Assembly (NCBI GenBank): GCA_002786065.1
Contig: NHNY01000038.1
Coordinates: 62,001-126,000 of the forward strand
Length of the DNA: 64,000 nucleotides
From: Microcyclospora pomicola
Taxonomy: Eukaryota; Ascomycota; Dothideomycetes; Capnodiales
Direction: 5' to 3'
Both the position numbers and the translations under genes were made by a program. Under the pieces are notes generated by a model. The model worked only from the letters and a program-made list of their open reading frames with translations. It ran no database searches and had not been told where the DNA came from. Positions 46,082 through 56,650 of this stretch are shown piece after piece. The first letter of the stretch is position 1; every line of letters starts with the position of its first letter.

Positions 46082-48184
46082 CTACTGATCTTCGTCCTCA
46101 TCATCACTCCCAAAGATTGCCTTGAATACAGCTTCACCCGCCTTCTCTTGTTCCAGCGCCTCGTTTCTTTCTATATCCACATCCACCTTTCTGGCTGGCA
46201 TGACACTTGCCTCATTCGCGAGCACATCGGACGAAGCAGCCGCGGTCGCGGGCTTGAAGCTCGCCTCGCGCATCATGCGATCGAGACTTGCCTGACTGAC
46301 AACATCCAATCGTCGATCGGCTCCAATTACACCTCCGTCGCCATCCGGCGCCTTGGGATCGGCGGCCATATTGGCAGGCGGTTTCACCCCGAACCGCTTA
46401 CAGAGAAGTCGCGAGGGATAGAAAGGCTCACGTGAGCGGGTGAGTGGGCCGAACATGCCCATTTTGGCAGCCTTTGTGGCGGCATCTTCCTCCTTAACGG
46501 CAGGTATCGCCACGGGATCCGGAGCGTCTGTAGCGAGTTTCGGCGCAACAGTCGAGGTAGTAAAGCGGGTAGCCATCAAACCCGAAATCGGCTTGAAGAC
46601 CTCAGCGGCTTGAGCGAATTCGCGCATCTCCTTGGCCCATTCGTCATTCGAAGCTCCGGCCGCGCGTGAGGGAAGATTGGATTGCTGGCCGGCACGCAAT
46701 TCTAGAAACTGGCGATAGCGTGTGCGTTTGCCTTCGTCCTCGGCGTAGGGCATCCAGCCTGTATTGCCGCGGTGCAATGCGGCTGCAGCAGTGGTCTTGT
46801 CAAGGAGTGGCACCAGATCCCAGAGTGTGCGGCGCTTGTCATGGTCGCTTGCCTCGAAGCCCGCGGGCGCGCTCTCACTGAGTCCTGGAGGAAGGTCGGA
46901 CTTGCCACTCGCTGCAGCCAGGCGGTCGCGAGCGGCCGGCGACAGAAAGTCGAAGACGGACTTGCCGGGTAATTGTTGCTCGCCAAGCAGAGCTGCGCGA
47001 GAAGAAGGATTCAGTGACGAGGCCTTGGCCGCATCTGCTGTGGACTGGAATTCGGGATTGGCTTTCGTCTTTGAAGCTTGGGCTGCTGCATGTGAGCCGA
47101 TGTAGCCTTCAGGGATAGTCGGAGGAGGATAGTCGTTCTCTTGTATGGATAGGACAGATAGTGATAAGACAAATCCGTCCAGCGGTAATCGTCCGTCATG
47201 GCATTTACGAAACCCATTAGAGCTGATCGATCGTTGCGCTGGTTTCGTCGACGCCAGAAGTCCTCGCTTGGTGCCATTTGAGCCGGTGACAAGACCTCCC
47301 TTTTTCTTGGTCTTGATCCCTCCTACCACGCGATTGTAACTTATCTGTGGGCCCATCGTATAGGGGTCCTCGTCGTCGGACCCAGTGTCGTTGAGCACGC
47401 CCGTACCAATCCCAGTCTTCTTGATCTTCCTGGGTTTGTTGAACAGTCGCGAGCGGTTCGTTTGCAGGATACGCGCATCTCGCTCATCCTCCTCCTCCTC
47501 CGCCGCCATCGATGCGTCCGACGCCTGTAAGCTTTGCTCTCCAGCGAACCCAAGTCCTTTCCTATCGGTCTTCCGCACGAAGCTGATCATGCGCGAATTC
47601 TCCGGCGCAAACAGGTGGACCTCGCCCTTCTCGTCGCCCTTGGCCCGCCTCCTCACACGCGGCCCAACACCTTGCCCCTGCCGCCAACCCATCTTCTGCA
47701 GTAGCTTGACCCCCATAGTCTCACCAGACGCGCGGAAGAGATCCGAAAACATGCCACCGCGTGCCGCACGACCGCCTCCCGTTGTTCCCAATCCCGCGAA
47801 CGCATCCTGCGTCTCGAGCTTCTGCGATTCCGCCTGCTCCGCCAGATCCTCCTCGTCCATGAAGTCCTCGACCCGTTGCGCGGGGGCCTTGGCATCCTTC
47901 GCGCGGTTCGTGCGTGACGAGACGAACGTCGCCGGCGTCCATCCTTCCTTCGAGCCTACGGTGTTGAAATATCCCGCGCTGAAGCCGCCCGTGAACGCGC
48001 CGTGGAGTCGTTTGCGGCCGTGCTCGTCCGTCACTTCTTGCTTCCAGATCGGGACGTAGCTGCCATCGTCCCGGGTGTCCGAATCGTAGGCGGGCAGAGG
48101 TGTGCCATAGAGGGCGTAGGGCGCATGGTGCGGCGGGCCCGTGGGTTCGGACTCGAAGGCTGTCCTCGAGCGCTTGTGGGACAT
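46082..48184 (-). CDS. G-patch splicing factor, GPATCH1/TGH family
   Basis: One exon, 700 residues from ATG 48184; upstream codons in the open frame lack an earlier supported ATG. The N terminus has the family's DUF1604-type region: YALYGTPLPAYDSDTRDDGS, VPIWKQEVTDEHGRKRLHGA, FTGGFSAGYFNTVGSKEGWT and PATFVSSR. The G-patch follows: ETMGVKLLQKMGWRQGQGVG. Later family blocks include CHDGRLPLDGFVLS, YPPPTIPEGY and RYRQFLELRAGQQ. G-patch proteins of this class bind and activate DEAH-box helicases; GPATCH1 is found in the late (C complex) spliceosome in human and fission yeast. The C terminus is acidic (FGSDDEDEDQ). A nuclear role in pre-mRNA splicing is inferred from family. The gene converges with the one at 45159. 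Confidence 0.9.
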   Translation of the reverse strand: MSHKRSRTAFESEPTGPPHHAPYALYGTPLPAYDSDTRDDGSYVPIWKQEVTDEHGRKRLHGAFTGGFSAGYFNTVGSKEGWTPATFVSSRTNRAKDAKAPAQRVEDFMDEEDLAEQAESQKLETQDAFAGLGTTGGGRAARGGMFSDLFRASGETMGVKLLQKMGWRQGQGVGPRVRRRAKGDEKGEVHLFAPENSRMISFVRKTDRKGLGFAGEQSLQASDASMAAEEEEDERDARILQTNRSRLFNKPRKIKKTGIGTGVLNDTGSDDEDPYTMGPQISYNRVVGGIKTKKKGGLVTGSNGTKRGLLASTKPAQRSISSNGFRKCHDGRLPLDGFVLSLSVLSIQENDYPPPTIPEGYIGSHAAAQASKTKANPEFQSTADAAKASSLNPSSRAALLGEQQLPGKSVFDFLSPAARDRLAAASGKSDLPPGLSESAPAGFEASDHDKRRTLWDLVPLLDKTTAAAALHRGNTGWMPYAEDEGKRTRYRQFLELRAGQQSNLPSRAAGASNDEWAKEMREFAQAAEVFKPISGLMATRFTTSTVAPKLATDAPDPVAIPAVKEEDAATKAAKMGMFGPLTRSREPFYPSRLLCKRFGVKPPANMAADPKAPDGDGGVIGADRRLDVVSQASLDRMMREASFKPATAAASSDVLANEASVMPARKVDVDIERNEALEQEKAGEAVFKAIFGSDDEDEDQ

Positions 48185-49510
48185 CTTAGTCTGCGGTTCG
48201 TGACAGCATTGAGATTGCGCCGCTTGTGGTATGGAGGGCACAGATACTCACTTTGAGGTTACTGGAGAGGGATTTGGAACGGGGGAGTGCTTAAATAAGT
48301 ATTGACTGCGTGAAATCCTGACTGGAGCATTACGAATTGCCTCGAGCTGACTTGTGCTAGGGCAGAATAGACGATTCGTGATGCAATGGATAACAGATGG
48401 TACACCATGGTATGCCTTCGGAGGCCTACGTGGTGGATTGATGGGCTTCGCAGTCAGATACCTGCTATTTAATTGGACCCTGGTATGCTATGCTATCCCG
48501 AAAGCCTTAGGGTTGAGGTGGATGCTTACCTTATTAGATAGCATACGATACATAAGATATATTTATCTATTCACCGCTACCGTCCTATTTGCATGGTTTC
48601 AATGTAGCATGTATGTACGGCAAGCACTCCCAGTATATATGCCTGACCGCGTGTATGTATATCCGGGGTCGTCGAGGCCTCACATACACGTATGTACTTT
48701 GACCCACTGTACAAGTATCTCCACCTCAGCCTCGAAAGGCTGTAGATATCTGTAGGTCCTCTAGATGTGATGAGAAAATTGCGCTCAACTAGATTCACAT
48801 TACGGGGTGACTCTCATTTGCATTGATATCTCGAATAAGAAGTGTCAAGTGGTGCGATCAGATGTTGGAGGCATAGCATGACTTTAATCCTTGCTTCTTA
48901 AAGATGACCGGACACAAAGCAACATCATTAGACTTTAGGGTTGCAGGTCGGTATGAAGCACATATAGGCGATCACACCATATAGCACTAAACCACCTAAA
49001 TCCAGTTGAGATATTCGAGGTTCCACCACAATCAGAGCTGCATGTATCTGTATTCCCATACCCATGAGTGTAGCCAGTCCTGTTGAGCCACGTGCCTTGT
49101 GCATCTCCGAGTCGACACGTCGGATGCGAAGGGAGAGATACATTCCCTGGCACTACTAGCGCTGGACCATCTCCTTGCCCACTGGGTTATGTAAGACCCT
49201 TGACGACACCCCATCACCTCCCCGGTACATACAACACGCGACCCGAACGTTCTCAATATCACGACTACTGGAGACCTCCAATTGAAGTCTCGGTCGATAC
49301 ATCGTCCATCAACGCAGCTCCGAACTTGGTGACTGTGCGGTGCGCTGGCTGTCGAGTTGGCCTCTGCCCCTCCGAGGTCAAGCTGCGACCAGGAAACGGC
49401 CTGTTCGCCCACTTATCATCCGCGCCCACTTTCGACGAAGAAACTCTTTTGACCGAAAACATTAAGGATCTCGGTTCAGAGCTGCAGCGACCCATCCTCG
49501 TCCGCCTGTC
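48185..49510. promoter_or_regulatory. Long divergent region, G-patch gene / KIN1
   Basis: 1.33 kb between start codons. The left half is AT-rich; the right half, roughly 49100-49510, is more GC-rich and open in several frames without stops, as expected of a long KIN1 leader. No separate gene is supported. Confidence 0.5.
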
Positions 49511-52500
49511 ATGTCTGCCGCGGCGCAGCCCGCGATGCTGCCTCGCAGACACTCTACTCGCGACCGCAACAGCACCAATGGTCGCACAAACACCACACCC
49601 TCCTCCCCTCGACGAGCAGCGTCGAACGCGCAAGCATCTCCCTCGTCCCATCTTGCGCACGTTGCCCGTTCGGACTATGAGCAGAGCAATCTTGCAAGGC
49701 CCCCGAGCGACAGCAAACGGCGGAGTGACCAGTACGATCGCACAATGGACGGAAGTGCGCCCTCGCGTGCTGAGTCAAACAGACATTCCACACACTCTCG
49801 GACTGCGTCACGGCAAAATACAGAAGGTGCAACGTCAGTACCGACTACGAATGGCTCAAGCAACGCCGACATGAGAAGTGGCACGCAGACACTCAAGCGA
49901 AGAACTGCTATCGATGCGCAGACGGGCCACTGGGAGCTAGGGAAGACCATTGGTGCTGGAAGCATGGGAAAGGTCAAATTGGCTCGTAACAAGGAGACAG
50001 GCGAGCAAGTTGCCGTGAAGATCGTGCCAAGACAAAGTACAGACGGTGAGCATCGGACACAAGCAGAACGTGAGCGAGCAGACCGGAGCAAAGAGGTTCG
50101 CACTGCACGTGAGGCCGCCATCGTAAGCTTGGTCGATCATCCATACATTTGTGGCATGCGAGATGTCGTTCGTACGAACTACCATTGGTACATGTTATTC
50201 GAGCACGTCAATGGCGGGCAAATGTTGGATTACATTATCAGCCATGGAAAACTGAAGGAAAAGCAAGCCCGTAAATTCGGACGCCAGATCGCCAGTGCTC
50301 TCGACTATTGCCACAGGAATAGTATCGTCCACCGAGATCTGAAAATTGAGAACATACTCATCAGCAAAAACGGGGACATCAAGATCATCGATTTCGGACT
50401 GAGCAATCTGTTCAGCCCGAAGAACTTTCTCAAGACCTTTTGTGGTAGCTTGTACTTTGCCGCGCCCGAGTTATTGCAGGCGAAGCAATATACTGGACCG
50501 GAAGTGGATGTGTGGAGTTTTGGCATTGTTTTATATGTGCTGGTCTGTGGCAAAGTGCCGTTTGACGACCAATCAATGCCGCAATTGCATGCGAAGATCA
50601 AGCGGGGACAGGTCGACTACCCACCCTGGCTCAGTCCCGGTAAGTCCCCTGTTGCATGTTGTGTATGAAATCATGCTGTTCGATATGCTGACTTCCTCTA
50701 GAATGCCGTTCACTAATTGCTCGCATGCTTACCACAAATCCTGCTGAGCGAGCAACCCTGGACGAGATCATGACACACCCGTGGATGGTGAAAGGCTTCA
50801 ACGGACCTCCCGAAAACTATCTACCTATTCGCAGACCGATTCAATTACCTCTCGACCCTCACATCATCGACAAGATGACTGGCTTCGATTTTGGAGCGGG
50901 AGATGTCATCACTGCGCAGCTGACAAAAGTCATCGAGTCTGATGATTACCAACGGGCGGTCCGTATGCAAGAACGACGGCAAGTCCAGCAGACTCCCGAG
51001 CAGGAGCGCAAACGAGGCATGTTTGACTTCTACAAGCGCAGAAATTCGACAACAAGTCGCGACACTCTGAACACCCCCTCTGCAGAAACCCTGGGACTCG
51101 GCCAGGATCCTGTGAACGCTTTCCATCCTCTGATATCAGTATACTACCTCGCGATGGAAAAGCAAGAACGTGAAGCACGGGAGAAGAACCCTGGAGCGTT
51201 GGCAATGCCACAAAGTCCAGGCGAGAAGCCTCTTGCAATGCCCGACCTGGCAGCACCGCCGGCCGCCTACACCAATCATCAAACATACGAGATGGCTGGC
51301 GAGAAACCCACAGGTGGAAGATCGCGACCTCGTGCTAGAACGCATGGAGAAGACGAAGTGCAGGAGGGTCTTCAAAATTTGAACGTCAACACTGCGCCTT
51401 CACCCACGAACCCCGTCATAGTTGAACCGCCCACAGACCAGCCAGCGCAGGCTGCCCGCAAGGAAAACACTGCCGCAAGCTTACTACGGAGACTCAGCAC
51501 ACGCCGTACCAAAGAGCCTCTGGAACGTCCAGATCGGAGTGATCGTCCGAGTCATCCACCTTCGTCCCTAGCTGGGTACAACTCACCTCCAGAAGGCCCT
51601 CGAAAGAGTTTCAGTGTTCGCCGTACACGCGATCGAGATTCTAGCCAGACAAGGGTTCAGCAAGAGCAAACAGAAGCTGCTCAAGGGGCGCTCTTGACGC
51701 CTCCAGTCGCTTCTGGCGACGCAGCTAGTGACAAGTCGTCGAAACGCTCGTTCGGGCTTGGCAGATCCATCAGTGTGAACTCTAGTGATATGAGGCGGCG
51801 GTTGAGTCGACGTGGTGTCTCGGAGGGATCATCGATGAGGCCGCCTATGACTTCTGCCAGCAGTAAGGAGAACAGACCGCCACCGGAACACATCATCCGC
51901 GATGCAGCTTCCGATGCGGAAGGCACAGCATCACGTCCTCGCACCACTGGCTATACGAACAGAACCAGGTCAGTTGGCCACACGAGGAAGGAAAGTATGC
52001 AACAACGGCGGACACCTCGGGATGTTGGCCGCACCTCAGACGTGCCTGAAGAGACCGACCAGGAGATCCAGGAAGAAATGGGCACAGGACATGCATACAA
52101 TCCGGACTTCCAACCAGTATATCTCAAGGGAATGTTCAGTGTGCGGACGACAAGCAGCAAATCGCCGCAGTTCATCCATGCTGACATCGTTCGTGTGCTG
52201 AACCAGCTTGGCGTCCAATTTGTCGAGGTCAAGGGCGGGTTCCGATGCAAACATGCTCCCAGCATTAGAGCACAACTTGACGAAGCCAATGCGGCGCCTG
52301 TGACGTCTCCGACTGATGCTCAGCACAAACGCAAGATTTCATTCGGCGGCTTTCGGAATGGCAGCGGGCCTGATGCATTTCGTGCGGCGCAACCATCTAC
52401 TCCACGACAACGACCGGGATACATGACGGAGGAGGATTCTGAGGATGATGTCGCTCCACAAACATCGAACTCTAATCCAGCACGCACCGCTGGAGAGACT

Positions 52501-52671
52501 AGTACACACGTGCAGTCTGATTTCGGCGACAACATGGTGCTGAAATTCGAGATCTTCGTCGTCAAGGTGCCTATCCTCAGCTTGCACGGGATCCAGTTCA
52601 AGAAGGTGGATGGTGGGACATGGCAGTACAAGAATATGGCACAAACCATTATCAAGGAGCTGAGACTGTAG
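49511..52671 (+). CDS. KIN1: Kin1/MARK-type serine/threonine kinase with KA1 domain
   Basis: Exons 49511-50639 and 50702-52671 (62-nt intron) encode 1,032 residues. A Ser/Arg-rich disordered N terminus (1-~135) precedes the kinase domain: [15 protein letters not shown] (glycine loop), VAVKIVP (ATP-anchoring lysine), [33 protein letters not shown] (catalytic loop, ~273), [12 protein letters not shown] (metal-binding DFG), [15 protein letters not shown] (activation segment) and, across the intron, [21 protein letters not shown] long Ser/Arg/Pro linker follows and the C-terminal ~110 residues are a KA1 domain ([40 protein letters not shown]), which binds acidic phospholipids. Yeast Kin1/Kin2 act at sites of polarised growth on exocytosis and in ER stress mRNA handling; in filamentous fungi the orthologue localises to septa and tips. 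All kinase residues are intact. Confidence 0.95.
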
Positions 52672-53450
52672 CAGGACTAGAGAGAGAGGAGCTGTCGAGG
52701 TATGCAGCCCCTTTTAACTCTTGGACCTTATTCGGGAGGATCATGCATGGTAGGCGCGGCATTCGTCGTCGGATATCATCGACATTCTTGGGCTGTTGCG
52801 GAACATGGATGTGCTCCGAGACACTCATCCCTCAGTGTGTTGTATTTGGTAACGCAAGCAGCAATCATATGCTAGAGCTTCAATACGATCGTGATGAGTA
52901 CGGCTGGAAGCATCAAGGAGAAGACTACAGACTAGATTTATGATATGCCTTTCATGTCGTTGATCTTGCCATTTCTTATATTCTGTCACAATTTGATATA
53001 AAGCTATTGGTGTTATTAAACCATACCCACCGGTTCGAATGAGGGAGTGCGTGCCAACCAGCACTTTCATGTGCGTGCCAATTCATTCCTGAGAATCCTT
53101 TCACCGACCCAGTACTATCTATACGTTGTGCAATCTTAGTAGACTCGATTCACTTCGGGTCTTGGCAGCTGAACGGTACCCCACAGTTCATGCGACCTGC
53201 AGTGATGGACGAGACGAAGCTAAGGCACGTTATCTTCTGATCCGAGCGCCCAGTCCACGTCCATTAAACTCACCACCCGAGCAGCTCTGCATATAACCAC
53301 CAACCCCAATAGTGCGACAAGATTGCTGCCTGTGAACGAATATTGTCAAGCGCAAGACCCCCGAGCACCATCACTTCGACCATCCCCTACAGGATCCCCC
53401 TCGAGCACCACGCACGAGGTCCCCCGATGAGGCGGGCTCCGTAATAAGCT
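52672..53450. promoter_or_regulatory. Intergenic KIN1 3' / CAF40 5'
   Basis: 779 bp with the KIN1 terminator region and the CAF40 promoter. No specific element is recognised. Confidence 0.5.
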
Positions 53451-54863
53451 ATGCAGCACGTCTACTCCCACCAGCAAAACCACTTCCACCAACAGGACTG
53501 GCAGCACCAGGTCTCGGCCACGCCGCAGAATCACCATCAATATGTTCAATCACAAGCCGCGGCTGCCGCCAATGCGGTAGCGCGGCAGCAGCAGCAGGCG
53601 CAACAGCATCAACAGCAGCACCACCAGCAGCAGCAAGCTCAGCAGCAGCAGCAGCAACAACAACACTACAACCGCCTCGGCGGCGCAGGGCAGCAGAACG
53701 GCGCGAATGCAGGCGGCATGAACAGCAATACCGCCGTGCTCGGCGGCGTGTCAAGAGATGAGCATCCGACGGGCAGCATCTTCGGACCGGGCGAGTCCAT
53801 TGGCGAGGAGAGCAGACGGGTGCTGGAGTGGATCGCGCAGGTATTGAATGCGAGCACGCGCGAGAGCGCTCTGTTGGAATTGAGCAAGAAGCGCGAGCAG
53901 GTCCCGGAGCTCGCGCTGATCTTGTGGCATTCTTTCGGGGTCATGACGTCCCTGCTGCAGGAGATCATCTCGGTGTATCCGCTGCTCAACCCGTCGCAGT
54001 TGACCGCCGCGGCGTCGAATCGCGTGTGCAATGCTTTGGCGCTGCTGCAGTGTGTGGCTTCACATTCGGAAACCCGGCAGCTGTTTCTCGGAGGTATGTT
54101 ATCTGACAACACTCAAGATCTTTGCCTGCATGGAGATACTGATACCCTCGAAAGCTCATATTCCCCTCTTCCTCTATCCTTTCCTCAACACCACGTCCAA
54201 AAGCCGGCCTTTCGAGTACCTTCGTCTCACTTCTCTCGGCGTCATCGGCGCGCTTGTGAAGAATGACAGCTCGGAAGTCATCAACTTCCTCCTCACCACC
54301 GAGATCATCCCGCTCTGCCTGCGTATTATGGAGACAGGTTCGGAGCTCAGCAAGACAGTTGCCATCTTCATCGTGCAGAAGATCCTCCTGGACGATATGG
54401 GATTGCAATATATCTGCCAGACATACGAACGCTTCTACGCCGTCGGCACCGTGCTTTCTAATATGGTGACACAGCTCGTTGATCAGCAGACGGTTCGGTT
54501 GCTTAAGCATGTCGTACGATGCTTCTTGAGGTGAGTGCTCTTGTGGTTCGTCATAGCTTTTCCATTGCGATACTAATGATTACTCTCAGGCTGTCGGATA
54601 ACGCCCGCGCTGTAAGTGGCAGCAAGCCTTTCGTGGTGATTTGATATGTTACTGACTTCTTCCAATAGAGAGAAGCATTGCGTCAATGCTTGCCAGAGCC
54701 GTTACGTGATGCCACGTTCTCTCCAGTGCTCCGCGACGATGCAGCGACTAAACGTTGCCTCGCGCAGCTCCTCCTTGCTCTATCCGACCATGCAGAACCA
54801 ACGCTTGGCGGACCTGCAGGACAAGGCGGCTATCAGCCGAGTCTGCTGATGGGTGCGCACTGA
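53451..54863 (+). CDS. CAF40: CCR4-NOT subunit Caf40/CNOT9 (Rcd1)
   Basis: Four exons, 53451-54093, 54155-54530, 54590-54611 and 54669-54863 (introns 61, 59 and 57 nt; exon 3 is a 22-nt microexon), encode 411 residues. Residues ~1-75 are Gln/His-rich with long glutamine tracts. From ~118 the Rcd1 armadillo-repeat domain starts: [52 protein letters not shown], and then [60 protein letters not shown] and [16 protein letters not shown]. The microexon encodes LSDNARA, exactly as conserved, which confirms the splice. Caf40 is a core module of the CCR4-NOT deadenylase that docks Not1 and binds mRNA-decay regulators through a tryptophan-pocket surface. The domain is among the most conserved in eukaryotes, so identification is certain. 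Confidence 0.98.
53586..53667 (+). repeat. CAG/CAA glutamine-coding repeat
   Basis: An imperfect run of CAG and CAA codons, interrupted by CAT, CAC and GCx, encodes the poly-Gln tracts at the N terminus of Caf40. Such tracts are length-variable between strains in fungi. Confidence 0.8.
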
Positions 54864-55966
54864 ACGTTGTCTGCATGAGTTTGGAAGCTGGGAAGCACGG
54901 CCGCCAGGAGTTCGAACTTCTTTATATCTACGAAGATGTCACTGTCACCAACGATAACTGTTTTTCCGAGCCAACACTAAAAGAAATATATCACGGCGGT
55001 TTCCATCCAACGACGCAGCAGGCTGGACGAAAATGCTTGACCCAACTTTCATGTCATCAATCTGAACTGGAATGATTCCGGTCCCGCCCCTTCACGACAA
55101 AACGAAACACATCTAGATCGGCGGACCCCCTTCAACCTGTATTCTTTATGCTATCATTATTCTAGACACGGCAGGACAGCTTACGAGTCACGGAAGATAC
55201 CCACCTCCACTATCGGATACTGTTGCTTGTTTTGACACCTGCCGGCTCCTGCTTTCGCGGACCTGCGGCATTATCATTACTTCAAGTCGTCATGCGGTCG
55301 TCCGGTGTTTGCTCAAACATCTGCTCGTCCACCACGACGAATCTGTACCAATGGACGATAAAGTCGCAAAGATCCACCGGACTGCTGCCAGCGTGCGATG
55401 GAGGGCTCTGGACAGACCATGGCAGGTTCGCACCACGAAGCTCTCTTCTTTCTTTGCTCGTCCTTGTACCCATCCTGGCCTTCACCGCCTCATTGTACCA
55501 TAACTCGTCATACTATGCCATCACCATATCCATGCATCTGTCACCATACGCTCGACACACACCATCACGAATCCCGCCATCACACCATCACACCCTTCTC
55601 GGAATCGCACATACAGACGGCCCACGACGCACAACTAACCGGCCTAGCTCGACTCTTCACGCCTCTCAAAACTGCTCACCCTTCCTCAGGTGGGACCCCT
55701 CGCTGGAGTCCAGACATGCCAGGGGCAATATAACGACAATGTCCGGGCAGGGTGGCAGGAGATCACATGCAAAAGTAAGACCGAAAAAACGATTTGCGGG
55801 AAATAACAATGATGGTGTCTCAAAAAGAATCAGTGGAGCCAAGCATCGAACATCTGTGCCGTTCATCTCTTCATGTGGAAAACATCCCTCGGCGACCCTT
55901 TTTCTCTATGTTATATTACATCACTTGTTGTCTGTTGTCTGTAGTCTGTACACTGTTGTAACTTGT

Positions 55967-56005
55967 ATCATCATCATCGTCATCATCATCACCACCATCA
56001 TCATC
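55967..56005. repeat. ATC/CAT trinucleotide microsatellite
   Basis: A 39-bp tract of mainly ATC units with a few CGT and ACC interruptions in intergenic sequence. Confidence 0.85.
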
Positions 56006-56091
56006 TCTTCGCGAGCGTACATACGTGACTAAATGTGGTATGTGACATTTTGTTCAACTAAAAACAACACAGAGATCACATAGAACCTAGG

Positions 56092-56103
56092 TAAGGTACC
56101 TTA
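56092..56103. repeat. 12-bp palindrome, copy 2
   Basis: Exact second occurrence of TAAGGTACCTTA, directly preceded by CCTAGG. See the copy at 35315-35326. Confidence 0.7.
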
Positions 56104-56650
56104 GTCAAGACTGTCTGATGGATCGTGGGGAGTACGGTACTGTACTAACCTGTCCTATCCTATCGCGGGTTTTACCTTACATATAACGTACCATGGGAAT
56201 GCAGTAGGACTAACACTGAAGTGGTGATGATGCACAGCTTCTATGTCTATGTCTATGTACCTTACTGTTGGTCGCAGTTCTTGGTGGCGGTGAATGGTGG
56301 AATTGAGGATTGTGTCTGTGTGTATATAGCAGCATGCGCCGGTCATTCCTTGTAACTAAGGTAATTGGAGAGATTGAAGTGCATTTCATGATAGGATTTG
56401 ATTTGATTTGATGTGATGTGTTATATGGTATATGCTGTTCCTTCATCTGCCCCGTACATGAACAAAAAAAAACCAAGCAGGAAAACAAGAATGCCTGATG
56501 TCGAGGTATATTCCACTCCCAACGCTTGGAGTACAGAAAAAGAGAAAGGGGAATCATCAATCTGATCGGACGTTCACCCGCGGTCGAGAACATCTTCCGC
56601 GGGGATGGAAAAGTGATATGCGTCTTCTTCACTGACAGCTGTTGTGAAGG

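Larger units (their letters stand above)
54864..56650. other. 1.8-kb convergent intergenic region
   Basis: Lies between the CAF40 stop and the stop of the minus-strand gene ending at 56651. It contains one CAT-type microsatellite (55967-56005) and one copy of the 12-bp palindrome TAAGGTACCTTA (56092-56103). An open frame of 269 codons at 55223-56032 (plus) is hydrophilic then Ile-repetitive, shows no domain and overlaps the microsatellite; I do not call it. Confidence 0.55.

Noticed and set aside
49083-49874. 263-codon open frame overlapping the KIN1 start in another frame
   Set aside because: It does not begin with ATG, has no domain and overlaps well-supported kinase coding sequence; it is mostly KIN1 leader.
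53028-53045. GGTTCGAAT, tRNA B-box-like, on the plus strand
   Set aside because: The next bases do not complete GGTTCGANNCC with a paired stem, and no cloverleaf can be drawn.
55223-56032. 269-codon plus-strand open frame
   Set aside because: Low-complexity, ends in an Ile run translated from the ATC microsatellite, and has no family resemblance.
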